DNA of 42,443 nt from Apostichopus californicus (Eukaryota; Echinodermata; Holothuroidea; Aspidochirotida; Stichopodidae), in the NCBI GenBank assembly GCA_020650975.1, contig JAIPMN010009500.1, positions 1 through 42,443 of the forward strand, written 5' to 3'. Of this stretch, positions 10,701-19,690 are shown in pieces (within the stretch, counting starts at the first letter, position 1; each line of letters begins with the position of its first letter). Position numbers and translations under genes: made by a program. The notes beneath the pieces are model-generated. The model was not told where the DNA came from. It was given only the letters and a program-made list of their open reading frames with translations, and ran no database searches.

Positions 10701-11877
10701 AACATCTCATCTTAAGTGTGGCTCATACTAGTAACTAATGGAATAGATTGCATGTAGAAAGAAAACAAAACTATAGATACAGTTCCTGTAAAATAGATGG
10801 GTGGTCTTTTTGCCACATTAAAAGTATTTATCGTTAACTTCAAAAGTGGTTAGGAAAAGGAAATGATGGAGATGGTAACAGACCCCCCTTAAAATGTGTC
10901 TGTGGGGAGGGGATGCAATGGGTCAGTGGTAAGGAATATGTCAGTGGGGATGGGATGGGGGTGAAATGGGTCTGTGTATAGGGGATGGGATAAATTTGGT
11001 TCGGGGAGGGGATGGGTCAGTGGGAAGGGTAGGTGGGAGAGTGGGGAGGGGGATTGGGCGAGTGGAGAGGAGATTGGGATGAATTGGGTCAGTGGGGAGA
11101 GAGTGGTTGGTTCAATGGGTCAATGTGGGGTGAAATGGGTCAGTGGGGAAGGGGAGGGGATGAAATGGGTCAGTATGGAGAGGGATGGAGACATGTTGCA
11201 ACACATTTCACATTTAAGTCAATGTTTGATGTAACCCCTCAAGTCATAACACATGAAGTGTTTCAGGTCAAGATTAAGAGAGCGTGGTGGCCAATTGGCT
11301 AAGGCGTTGGACTCGTGATCAATGGATTGCTGGTTCGATTCCTGCCTAGTTCATTACCATGTGTCCTTGGGCAAGATGCTTTATCTCACTTGCCTCTCCC
11401 CACCCAGGGGTTAAATGGGTACCTGTGAGGTAACTTGTCATTGGGCGCAGTATATAACTGCTGCCGACTGGAGGGATTGTCTCTGGGACAGGTTATCATT
11501 GACCAGGGGTAATATAACCACTGTAAAGCGCTTTGAGACCTATCGCTGGTATAAAGCGCTATATAAAAATCAAATATTATTTTTATTATTATTAAGTTAC
11601 ATCATCTGAGGGACCCACAGCTTGAGTCACGATCGAAAGTATAACGTCAGTGATGTTACAAAACACTGAGATTGAAATTCAACGATTACTTAAATTGAAA
11701 TGATTTTGTTGGCAATGCCACTCCAAATATATCATTAACCACCAAACTGTATATAAGCCAGAAAAGAAAAGACATTTCCTCACCACTTGGATCGTCAACA
11801 TGTTCTCCACATTTTAGGCAAAAGTTTGCATCCTCTGGGAGATTCTCCCCGCAACTTTCCTTCCCGCAGAGAACCAT
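1624..11877 (-). CDS. Gene A: zinc ribbon - PH-like - tandem PDZ protein (11 coding exons)
   Basis: Spliced model on the minus strand: 11877-11784, 10329-10274, 9793-9588, 7762-7603, 7370-7239, 6515-6421, 5181-5110, 4663-4549, 4253-4158, 2628-2497, 1716-1624. The exons total 1251 bases, exactly 417 codons including the stop, and every splice phase closes. Predicted protein of 416 aa: Cys4 zinc ribbon (about 4-23), PH-like fold (about 35-132), Ser/Pro-rich linker (133-170), DYEI tyrosine motif (Y197), PDZ1 (about 249-318, GDEILLIN at 287-294) and PDZ2 (about 320-410, GLGI at 333-336). Such a layout suggests a cytoplasmic adaptor; that is inference from domains alone. It is a paralogue of the plus-strand gene at 34.6-42.2 kb. 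The start ATG has G at -3 and G at +4. I do not recognise a named orthologue. The weakest points are the donor at 7239 (GC type) and the exact last acceptor (1716 or 1710). Confidence 0.85.
1757..1965. repeat. CTTCAA/AAAACTTCAACT low-complexity repeat
   Basis: Irregular tandem copies of CTTCAAATA and ACTAAAACTTCA fill about 200 bases of the last intron of gene A, just upstream of its final exon. A related ATACTTCAAC motif recurs at 6.74-6.84 kb. Confidence 0.7.
2497..2628 (-). CDS. Gene A coding exon 10: PDZ2 core
   Basis: 132 bases, phase 0 to 0, acceptor CGTTTTAAG, donor AAG|GTAGCC. It encodes VVDITDGPFVEEALKKSL and then LTHCNGYFIPLQRTNPEK. The latter aligns with ITHVNGLFIPFNSETRQ of the paralogue, one of the clearest matches between the two genes. 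Confidence 0.9.
2629..4157. other. Intron of gene A without recognised features
   Basis: I see no further exon, RNA gene or clear repeat here. The 102-codon minus-strand frame at 3773-4081 is open by chance, with no family resemblance or matching splice phase. Confidence 0.5.
4158..4253 (-). CDS. Gene A coding exon 9: PDZ1 last strand and PDZ2 GLGI loop
   Basis: 96 bases, phase 0 to 0, acceptor TTTCTGTCTAG, donor GTT|GTAAGT. It begins with the closing PDZ1 strand LKITFRP and continues into PDZ2 with GDGLGITWDGNV, a recognisable GLGF-type carboxylate-binding loop. Exon 8 of the paralogue (VKVTVKR... EEGLGFSLTDGPV) has the same layout and phases. Confidence 0.9.
4549..4663 (-). CDS. Gene A coding exon 8: PDZ1 core
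   Basis: 115 bases, phase 2 to 0, acceptor CCCTTGTAG, donor GAG|GTAAGT. It contains REGDEILLINKEKTENLKME, a standard PDZ GD-I-L-IN strand-turn followed by the second helix. It matches GDKILDINEQRITNTDF in exon 7 of the plus-strand paralogue at the same intron phases. Confidence 0.9.
5110..5181 (-). CDS. Gene A coding exon 7: PDZ1 first strands
   Basis: 72 bases, phase 2 to 2, acceptor TTTTCGCAG, donor AT|GTAAGT. It encodes EVTLTKDQFHSLQLRRS, in the place of the first two PDZ strands. The ligand-binding loop, normally GLGF-like, reads SLQL, so this PDZ lacks the usual glycines. Confidence 0.8.
6421..6515 (-). CDS. Gene A coding exon 6: acidic linker before PDZ1
   Basis: 95 bases, phase 0 to 2, acceptor TCCCCACAG, donor AG|GTTAGA. 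It encodes FARGDLEELSLHEMEDLML and then a basic NKRK stretch. It occupies the place of the paralogue's 565-base linker exon but lacks its proline-rich and tyrosine motifs. Confidence 0.8.
6743..6836. repeat. Minisatellite, AGAAATACTTCAAC
   Basis: Five near-perfect 14-base copies with spacers of 0-6 bases, in the intron between gene A exons 5 and 6. It creates overlapping spurious open frames. Confidence 0.85.
7239..7370 (-). CDS. Gene A coding exon 5: linker with DYEI motif
   Basis: 132 bases, phase 0 to 0, residues 173-216. It contains GIDYEIHTGIAS, which resembles DDEYEIPTAFAS in exon 4 of the paralogue, so the tyrosine (Y197) appears conserved. The acceptor is probably TTCGAG at 7371-7373; a nearer CCAG would put the frame out. 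The only donor that keeps the phase is GCAAGT (GC type). The overlapping GTATTT two bases later shifts the frame. Confidence 0.65.
7603..7762 (-). CDS. Gene A coding exon 4: PH C-terminal helix and Ser/Pro linker
   Basis: 160 bases, phase 2 to 0; acceptor CTTTACAG, donor TTG|GTAAAC. It opens with RNSFNQCCAALLTG, which aligns with RESLERWLVHLKK of the paralogue, the C-terminal helix of a PH fold. The usually conserved Trp of that helix is Cys125 here. The rest is a low-complexity linker rich in Ser, Pro and Arg. Confidence 0.8.
7763..9587. other. Intron of gene A, mostly featureless
   Basis: AT-rich, with a DR1-like TGACCTTTGACCA at 9232-9244 and short microsatellite-like stretches. No exon with matching phase was found; gene A exons 3 and 4 join directly across it. 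Confidence 0.5.
9588..9793 (-). CDS. Gene A coding exon 3: PH-like core
   Basis: 206 bases, phase 0 to 2, acceptor TTTTCTAG, donor AG|GTAAGT. It encodes about residues 51-118, a beta-rich segment ending FSFKNR. It matches exon 2 of the plus-strand paralogue (ending IRVKSR) in position, entry and exit phase, and in the split Arg codon at the boundary. Confidence 0.85.
10274..10329 (-). CDS. Gene A coding exon 2: start of PH-like domain
   Basis: A 56-base exon, too short to show as an open frame. Acceptor AAACAG, donor CCG|GTGAGC; it enters in phase 1 and leaves in phase 0, the only way exons 1 and 3 can be joined in frame. It reads DSTVEENIRFDKFECDLQP, which resembles the EYIQYEFLKEEVEIVEM segment of the plus-strand paralogue's first exon. 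Confidence 0.8.
10425..10565. repeat. CCA/ATC-type trinucleotide repeat
   Basis: Imperfect CACCACCAT and ATCACAACCACC triplets, in the intron between gene A exons 1 and 2, directly beside the G-rich arrays. Confidence 0.7.
10585..10682 (+). repeat. G-rich minisatellite, GGGAGGGGGACGTT
   Basis: About six copies of a 14-base G-rich unit (variants GGGAAGGTG, GGGGAGGTGGACGTT). The many runs of at least four G on the plus strand could form quadruplexes; the minus-strand transcript of gene A would be C-rich here. Confidence 0.8.
10900..11185 (+). repeat. G-rich degenerate repeat, GGGTCAGTGGGGA
   Basis: Irregular copies of ATGGGTCAGTGGGGAGGGGATG at variable spacing over almost 300 bases. It accounts for the two overlapping Gly/Trp-rich open frames here, which I do not regard as genes. 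Confidence 0.75.
11278..11596 (+). mobile_element. tRNA-derived SINE
   Basis: The 5' part resembles a tRNA gene with RNA polymerase III boxes: A box TGGCCAATTGG (11288-11298) and B box GGTTCGATTCC (11332-11342). A tRNA-unrelated body follows, and the 3' part has GTAAAGCGCTTTGAGACC and AAAGCGCTATATAAAAATC, a tail style seen in many invertebrate SINEs, ending in ATT repeats. It lies in the first coding intron of gene A, opposite to its transcription. Confidence 0.8.
11784..11877 (-). CDS. Gene A coding exon 1: zinc ribbon and start codon
   Basis: Encodes residues 1-31. Cysteines at 4, 9, 20 and 23 form a C-x4-C-x10-C-x2-C ribbon, with the typical LPEDANFCLKCG wording of short N-terminal zinc ribbons. 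The donor is G|GTGAGG, phase 1. Just upstream, a CTCTTCCAG acceptor places two untranslated bases before the ATG, so a 5' UTR exon probably lies further up. The other paralogue has no equivalent exon. Confidence 0.8.
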
Positions 11878-11879
11878 CT

Positions 11880-12716
11880 CTGGAAGAGAAAACTAGAGAA
11901 AAAAAGACAAAATATATAAGATAACAATTATTCACCTCTGTCTTAATTGTCATTTACATCAGAGGTCTGTCAAATTCACATAAACTACAAATGGACACAC
12001 ACAAAGACAATACATTATATATGTATATAAAACATGATGACTGTATAGAACCAAGACAGACCCAATAGCATTTTCCAAAAGATTTGGAAAACGGCAGTCA
12101 TTTTTATGCTGCAATTAATCGTCACACTCTGGCATGTAACCATATGTACTCCAAACCATGTATAAAACTACAAAAGTAACGCCCGGTGAAATTTTTTATT
12201 TTTTAATGGATCACTGTAAATATACTCAACCTTGCAATGTAGTACAGGTTAAAGTCGGCCATCAGTTTTGATCTCAAATATGCTAGACTGTAAGTTCAAA
12301 TTCATGGTTATTTCATGCTCCAACTTCAACAAGCATTTTAATGCCACCCTCGTGGTCTAATTTAACTAGTCTCAGTCAAGATGTCCGAAAAATGAAATTG
12401 GGAGATTCAATGAGACCATAGGAAAGCACTTTTAATGTTGTTAACAATTAAGGCGCCAACATTGATGACTCATAAAAGTAAAGAGTGTCACTTAAATTTC
12501 CAAACAGATTTTAGCACAAACCAAGCCCGTAGCAAGACCAGTGCACAGGGGATGGTACCCCTCCAAGCAGACCCCTGTGCCCCTCCATCTGCCCACCCAT
12601 CTGTGTAGAAAAGCTTTTCAAGTAATTCCAGGACACAGGTATTGTGACCCTCCTTAGGTTGTTGTTGCCCCTCTATGTGTATATATCATATACTGAGCAA
12701 ATCCTGACATGATATA
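11880..12716. other. Gene-free stretch upstream of gene A coding exon 1
   Basis: AT-rich sequence with no open frame or repeat I can name. A promoter could lie here if gene A has no upstream leader exon, but I see no convincing core motif. Confidence 0.4.
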
Positions 12717-12846
12717 CAAATATATATATTTATATATAAATATATAGATATATATATGTATTGATATATATGTAAATCTATATATATATATATATATATA
12801 TTAATCTATATATTTCTATATATATATCTATATATATTTCTTCTTA
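12717..12846. repeat. TA-rich microsatellite
   Basis: Long runs of TATATA with interspersed C, G and T, including an uninterrupted TA run of about 20 bases near 12780-12800. Confidence 0.9.
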
Positions 12847-13689
12847 TATGTATGTGTGGCTTGATATTATGATATTGTACAGTATTAATTAAGTTCCAGA
12901 TACCAATTGATCAATATTTATATAGATATGATGCCCATGTTTTATATTGGAACTGCTTCCAAGTACACAATGTTTATCACCAACCTTTTCAAAACTCTCT
13001 GTTTTTCTATTTTTAATGATAGTTAATAATTACCAGAATTATAAGTTCCGGTAATTCTGGGATAGCATGTCACATTCAATACTTTGGTCAACTTTTTTTC
13101 TTATCCATATGCACAGTGTGTGTCCATATACTACCAGATACACAGACTCTATACGAAATCCCCCTAGATAAATGGAACCAAATAGAGCGTGCAACATACT
13201 GTCTACTCTATGACGATATCGTACTACTATATATCGGTATTGTTCCTCAAAGCAAAACATGTACTTACTTTTTACTTCAGCTGAGTTAAAACAAGGCTGG
13301 AAGAAGAGCAGAAACGTGCAGGACATCCAACATCCAAGTTCAAACTGAAGGATTCATACTTAGTTAGCAAATGATGTTATAAAGTCTACAAAATGTATGA
13401 CTAGCAAATCAGTTCCTTGCACTCACAAGTCGAGACATCAGTAGCAGATATTACAAGGAAACAGTGTGCACTGTAGTGATATATGTTTCAAAGCAGCAAT
13501 ACCAAAAGCCCCTGCAGACACTGTGACACTGTATCAGGAAATGAACAAACGGTAGGTGTTTAACCGTTTCAATGTCAAGAGTTCCAAAATTAAGGCCGTT
13601 TTGCAAGACTGAGGTAGTGTTGCAAACTATAGGTATTTCCCCCCCGGCCTCAACAGTTAACAAATAAATTGACAAAGAAACAATGACAG

Positions 13690-16588
13690 TTAGCTCCAAT
13701 GAGTGTATGATTACAGTGGTACTGCAGACCTGTAGAATGTCCCATGGTATGAGTATACAAGTACTAGGCTCCAATGAGTGTATGAGCACAGTGGTACTGC
13801 AGACCTGTAGAATGTCCCATGCTATGAGTATACAAGTACTAGGCTCCAAGGAGGAGTATGATTACAGTAGTACTGCAGACCTGTAGAATGTCCCATGGTA
13901 TGAGTATACAAGTACTAGGCTCCAATGAGTGTATGAGCACAGTGGTACTGCAGACCTATAGAATGTCCCATGGTATGAGTAAAAGTATACAAGTACTAGG
14001 CTTCAAGGAGGAGTATGATTACAGTAGTACTGCAGACCTGTAGAATGTCCCATGGTATGAGTATACAAGTACTAGGCTCCAATGAGTGTATGAGCACAGT
14101 GGTACTGCAGACCTGTAGAATGTCCCATGGTATGAGTACATACAAGTACTAGGCTCCAAGGAGGATTATGATTACAGTGGTACTGCAGACCTGTAGAATG
14201 TCCCATGGTATGAGTATACAAGTACTAGGCTCCAATGAGTGTATGAGCACAGTGGTACTGCAGACCTGTAGAATGTCCCATGGTATGAGTAAGAGTATAC
14301 AAGTACTAGGCTCCAAGGAGGAGTATGATTACAGTGGTACTGCAGACCTATAGAATGTCCCATGGTATGAGTATACAAGTACTAGGCTTCAAGGAGGAGT
14401 ATGATTACAGTGGTACTGCAGACCTATAGAATGTACCATGGTATGAGTATACAAGTACTAGGCTCCAATGAGTGTATGAGCACAGTGGTACTGCAGACCT
14501 ATAGAATGTCCCATGGTATGAGTAAAAGTATACAAGTACTAGGCGAGTAAAAGTATACAAGTACTAGGCTCCAAGGAGGAGTATGATTACAGTGGTACTG
14601 CAGACCTGTAGAATGTCCCATGGTATGAGTATACAAGTACTAGGCTCCAATGAATGTATGAGCACAGTAGTACTGCAGACCTATAGAATGTCCCATGGTA
14701 TGAGTAAAAGTATACAAGTACTAGGCTCCAAAGAGGAGTATGATTACAGTGGTATTGCAGACCTGTAGAATGTCCCATGGTATGAGTATACAAGTACTAG
14801 GCTCCAAGGAGGAGTATGATTACAGTGGTACTGCAGACCTGTAGAATGTCCCATGGTATGAGTATACAAGTACTAGGCTCCAATGAGTGTATGAGCACAG
14901 TGGTACTGCAGACCTGTAGAATGTCCCATGGTATGAGTATACAAGTACTAGGCTGCAAGGAGGATTATGATTACAGTGGTACTGCAGACCTGTAGAATGT
15001 CCCATGGTATGAGTATACAAGTACTAGGCTCCAATGAGTGTATGAGCACAGTGGTACTGCAGACCTATAGAATGTCCCATGGTATGAGTAAAAGTATACA
15101 CGTACTAGGCTCCAAGGAGGAGTATGATTACAGTGGTACTGCAGACCTGTAGAATGTCCCATGGTATGAGTATACAAGTACTAGGCTGCAAGGAGGATTA
15201 TGATTACAGTGGTACTGCAGACCTATAGAATGTCCCATGGTATTTGTAAAAGAATTCACTAGGCTCCAAGGAGGAGTATGATTACAGTGGTACTGCAGAC
15301 CTGTAGAATGTCCCATGGTATGAGTATACAAGTACTAGGCTCCAATGAGTGTATGAGCACAGTGGTACTGCAGACCTATAGAATGTCCCATGGTATGAGT
15401 AAAAGAATACACTAGGCTCCAAGGAGGAGTATGATTACAGTGGTACTGCAGACCTGTAGAATGTCCCATGGTATGAGTATACAAGTACTAGGCTCCAATG
15501 AGTGTATGAGCACAGTGGTACTGCAGACCTATAGAATGTCCCATGGTATGAGTAAAAGTATACAAGTACTAGGCTCCAAGGAGGAGTATGATTACAGTGG
15601 TACTGCAGACCTGTAGAATGTCCCATGGTATGAGTATACAAGTACTAGGCTGCAAGGAGGATTATGATTACAGTGGTACTGCAGACCTGTAGAATGTCCC
15701 ATGGTATGAGTATACAAGTACTAGGCTGCAAGGAGGATTATGATTACAGTGGTACTGCAGACCTGTAGAATGTCCCATGGTATGAGTATACAAGTACTAG
15801 GCTCCAAGGAGGAGTATGATTACAGTGGTACTGCAGACCTGTAGAATGTCCCATGGTATGAGTATACAAGTACTAGGCTCCAAGGAGGATTATGATTACA
15901 GTGGTACTGCAGACCTGTAGAATGTCCCATGGTATGAGTATACAAGTACTAGGCTGCAAGGAGGATTATGATTACAGTGGTACTGCAGACCTGTAGAATG
16001 TCCCATGGTATGAGTATACAAGTACTAGGCTCCAAGGAGGATTATGATTACAGTGGTACTGCAGACCTGTAGAATNNNNNNNNNNGACCTGTAGAATGTC
16101 CCATGGTATGAGTATACAAGTACTAGGCTGCAAGGAGGATTATGATTACAGTGGTACTGCAGACCTGTAGAATGTCCCATGGTATGAGTATACAGGTACT
16201 AGGCTGCAAGGAGGATTATGATTACAGTGGTACTGCAGACCTGTAGAATGTCCCATGCTATGAGTATACAAGTACTAGGCTCCAAGGAGGAGTATGATTA
16301 CAGTGGTACTGCAGACCTGTAGAATGTCCCATGGTATGAGTATACAAGTACTAGGCTCCAATGAGTGTATGAGCACAGTGGTACTGCAGACCTATAGAAT
16401 GTCCCATGGTATGAGTATACAAGTACTAGGCTTCAAGGAGGAGTATGATTACAGTGGTACTGCAGACCTGTAGAATGTCCCATGGTATGAGTATACAAGT
16501 ACTAGGCTCCAAGGAGGAGTATGATTACAGTGGTACTGCAGACCTATAGAATGTCCCATGGTATGAGTATACAAGTACTAGGCTCCAA
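13690..16588. repeat. Minisatellite array, about 38 units of roughly 76 bp
   Basis: Each unit has a constant core (ACAGTGGTACTGCAGACCTG, then TAGAATGTCCCATGGTATGA and a GTATACAAGTACTAGG end) and a variable head. Type A reads CCAAGGAGGAGTATGATTAC, type B CCAATGAGTGTATGAGCAC, type C GCAAGGAGGATTATGATTAC. The first two thirds mostly alternate A or C with B, as dimers of about 155 bp, many B units carrying a six-base insertion (GTAAAAGTATAC). The last third is mostly C and A monomers. Short open frames on both strands repeat with the unit and are not genes. Confidence 0.97.
16076..16085. other. Assembly gap (10 N) inside the minisatellite
   Basis: GACCTGTAGAAT occurs immediately on both sides, so the flanking contigs probably overlap or the number of units lost or gained is unknown. 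The array length is therefore uncertain. Confidence 0.95.
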
Positions 16589-16589
16589 G

Positions 16590-18025
16590 GTGATGTACAG
16601 TATTAATAAAGTATGTAATCCAGCACTTCTCTCAATAAAAGGTAGAATTCCATAACTTGTCGAGTACAAATACTTGAGGATGAGTACTAGAACATGCAAA
16701 TCCACTTCAAGTCTGGTATATATCACATATTGTGCAATATTAGCACGTGTATATGTAGCATTTCCCTTAACCGGATCAGCAAATATTCAAAATCAAGTAT
16801 TAATTTACACATTCTTACGGACAAATCAAATGTGCGGATTTTCAGAAAGTTAGCTCAATAATCAATTCAATTTAATCTATAGTCAAGGGGGGCCCTTTGA
16901 CTCTTACAAGGGACTATAAAGTGCAACAAGAAGAATTATATAATTGTTTTTCCTTCCGCCACGCTTATTAGCAGTTATCCCTTCCACCAAGTTACTTTTC
17001 TTTCTGTTTCATTGTCTATAATTTGTACCCTTAGGGTCTTTGTTATATATACACATTCACAAACATACGTATAACTACTTTTCAAAGGTCCCTGGCATTG
17101 TTGAACATTTCTAGTTTATACAGTTTCCATGGTTACACTTTTGAGTTAGGAATTTGATAAGTTGCTGTAAAAACTAACTTACGATAAACGATTATGGTAC
17201 AACCAATTCCATACAAATCATTAGTATGTAGGTTTCTAATGCAATAAATGAAGTTACAGACATATCTATGTGTAATTGAGTACATTATGACACTGTGTTA
17301 GCTAGCCTAGGCTAATTCTAGTCATGGTGTTTCATATTTTGCTTTGCAATGTCATGCAAGTTTTTTTGGGTATGTGACTGTACTTTCTACCCACTATTTA
17401 CTCATACAAACATGACTAGTACTAGATGAATATGCAAAAATATGACTATGACAACAACTTACAGAATTTTAATAGTTACTGTGACTACAGTAACCATGGC
17501 AATCATGAGAATTCAGCCAAACAACTAATCACAATGGATTGTTTATCACAGTCCTTCCGCAATTTGTCCTACAATTTTTAATAACAGGAACTAAATCATC
17601 TTCCTGTATGATGGGACTCCCCCCTTCAGACAATTCCAAGAAATTTCTGTTTCATATGACAACATATTACATAATATGTTGTTGTATTACTCAAGGACAA
17701 GAGTATAAGCTGTGTCTCGAAGATGGAATAATTTCACATCCAAATTAACACCGAGCGGTTTGATAACGCTACTAATTTTCTTCCTCTATCTTCATTACCC
17801 CCTTCTTTGAATTATGAAGGATTGTATAGAATGCCATTAAACACCCTCTTACAAGCTTTAGGGACATTAAATTGGCCTGCGCTCAGGAAACGAAAAGACA
17901 AACTGGAGGGAGGGTTTCAATTTCAGAACTTAGTGAATTTTTTGACATTCAAAACATTTCTTATTGTGGATACCAATGACAATAATAAAAATAAAAAAAT
18001 TTTTAAAGCAAAGTTTTTCAGAAGT
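16590..18025. other. Gene-free AT-rich stretch
   Basis: I see no exon, RNA gene or repeat that I can support. The small open frames at 17.5-18.1 kb have no recognisable domain. Confidence 0.4.
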
Positions 18026-18027
18026 TG

Positions 18028-18078
18028 CAAGTTTGCATTGTTTGTTGCATTGTTGCATTGTTTGTTGCATTGTTTATG
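18028..18078. repeat. Short TTGCATTGTT tandem repeat
   Basis: About five irregular copies of TTTGTTGCATTG, ending 50 bases upstream of the second SINE. Confidence 0.75.
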
Positions 18079-18126
18079 ATGTACTGCAAGAATTAAGCAG
18101 TAGATATCCCTACACCTCCCTTACAA

Positions 18127-18480
18127 GCATTGTGGTCAAGTGGTTAAGGCAATGGACTGGCGATCTAAGGATTCAGGTTCAAGTCCTGGCCAGATCATTA
18201 CCATGTATCCTTGGGGCAAGGCACCTCATCTCCATGTCTTCTCTTCACCCAGGTGTGTAAATGAGTACTTGCGAGGAACAGAAACTTGTAAATTTAGTTG
18301 TGTGTGCCGGTTTGTGGCTGCACCCTATGGAAGTCCCCAGGGGGACACGTAGATGTGGTGCGCTGTAGTGGCCCAGGCGGAGGGATTGTTTTGATAAGTC
18401 ACCAATGACCAGGGGTTAAAGAGTGTAAAGTCGTGTGAGGGGGGGGGGTGGACTTGGCCTTAAAAAAGACTGTAAACCTT
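18127..18480 (+). mobile_element. Second, diverged tRNA-derived SINE
   Basis: A box TGGTCAAGTGG (18133-18143) and B box GGTTCAAGTCC (18176-18186). The body shares ATCATTACCATGTATCCTTG and CACCCAGG blocks with the SINE at 11.3 kb, but it carries an insertion of about 80 bases and its 3' tail is degraded into a G run. It is an older or truncated family member. Confidence 0.7.
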
Positions 18481-18915
18481 CAAGTTTGACCAAGCTTTAG
18501 AGCATAACACAATTTGTGGAATAACTCATATTCAAATATGTGTAAAGAAGCTTTTCAGGAGTATTCATTTCAGCTTGAAAATACTTGATAGTCATTTTAT
18601 GATATGTACAGGGTTATTTCTCAAGAATTAGTCATGGCTCATAAATAACAAGAAATCAATGATAATATGAAGTGATGACAGGGGGTTTCTTGAACAGTTT
18701 ACAACATGCCACTCATCACACACCTAAACTGTACACTTGATTAAATCCATCTTGCTCTAAACCTGTTTCACGACTGAATTCTGCAAGCTCTGTGCTCGTG
18801 TCATTAATAATGATCAGTTTCCAGTATCATGTGGTATATGTACTACCTGTTATCTTACGCCGGACCTTGTTCTCTTCGACTGCGGCTGTACCCATTGGTC
18901 AGACGGTAGCAGTAC

Positions 18916-18967
18916 CTGCTTCTGCAATCTGTCTGTCGGCATTCTTGCTTTCTATGTCTCATAGAAT
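18916..18967 (-). other. Candidate upstream 5' UTR exon of gene A
   Basis: On the minus strand a polypyrimidine stretch and TTTCAG precede 52 bases ending AAGCAG|GTACTG. Joined to coding exon 1 at its CTTCCAG acceptor, the frame upstream of the ATG meets a TGA inside this exon, which fits an untranslated leader and supports the chosen start. The intron would be about 7 kb and would contain the minisatellite. Donor strength is modest. Confidence 0.3.
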
Positions 18968-19337
18968 CTGAAAGAAGATACATCAGGAGGGCTTGGTTAG
19001 GTGTGTGTTATATTATGAAGGCCATAGTTATTGACAAGAATTTGACCGTAATGTGGTGGAAAAGAATGAACGGCACTTGCTATCTTTGATAGTATCATTT
19101 TACTACAATATATGTAAATATGATTGAATATATATGGATATTAATCTGACTGTAAATATTGAGAGGGTCTTTAATGAGGATGATATTTTATTTAAGCAAT
19201 GCACGCATATTAACATCATATAGATCAGTAACAACTAAGTAATGTTCAACCTTAGAAAGTGTGTTAGTCGGATCAACTTTAACTTGAAGCTAAACTTGAT
19301 AGGTTTCTTAATCAGAAAGCCAACTGATCAATGTAAA

Positions 19338-19690
19338 CCTCAAATGACCTTTGACCTCCAACAATTTCAATAGGGGTCTAGTACTCACCAAGTGAGAACT
19401 ACATGTCAAGGAAGAATTTCAACTGAGATTTACTTTGTGAGTAATTGTGTTTTACAATGTTTTCATGCTTGACCACTGTTAATCTCATTTGACCTTCACC
19501 AATTCCAATAGGGTTCTTGTATTCACCAAGTGATAACTACCTACCAAGTATTAACTTCAACCATGATGTTGTGTTGAAAATGATGTTTTCATACTTGACC
19601 GCTGTTCATCTCAAATGACCTTTGACCTTCACCAATTTCAAAAAGGATTCTTGTGCTCACCAAAGGTGATAAACATATTATCATTTGACT
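19338..19690. repeat. Three-copy tandem repeat with DR1-like sites
   Basis: Copies begin near 19338, 19482 and 19607. Each holds a TGACCTT-type head, then CACCAATTTCAATAGG or a close variant, CTCACCAAGTGA and a CTTGACCACTGTT end. Units are 125-145 bases; the third is partial. Copies 1 and 3 contain TGACCTTTGACCT (19345-19357 and 19616-19628), a direct repeat of two nuclear-receptor half sites one base apart. Confidence 0.75.

Noticed and set aside
10974-11302. Gly/Trp-rich open frames of 86-89 codons
   Set aside because: They are translations of the GGGTCAGTGGGGA repeat and run into the SINE.
11284-11355. True tRNA gene
   Set aside because: The A and B boxes are good but no acceptor stem pairs around them, and the sequence continues into a SINE body with an ATT-repeat tail.
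13690-16588. Array with regular repeats as a CRISPR locus or a repeat-containing protein gene
   Set aside because: Units are contiguous, with no unique spacers, and the frames are closed every one to two units by stop codons (in ACCTGTAG and ACCTATAG). It is a minisatellite.
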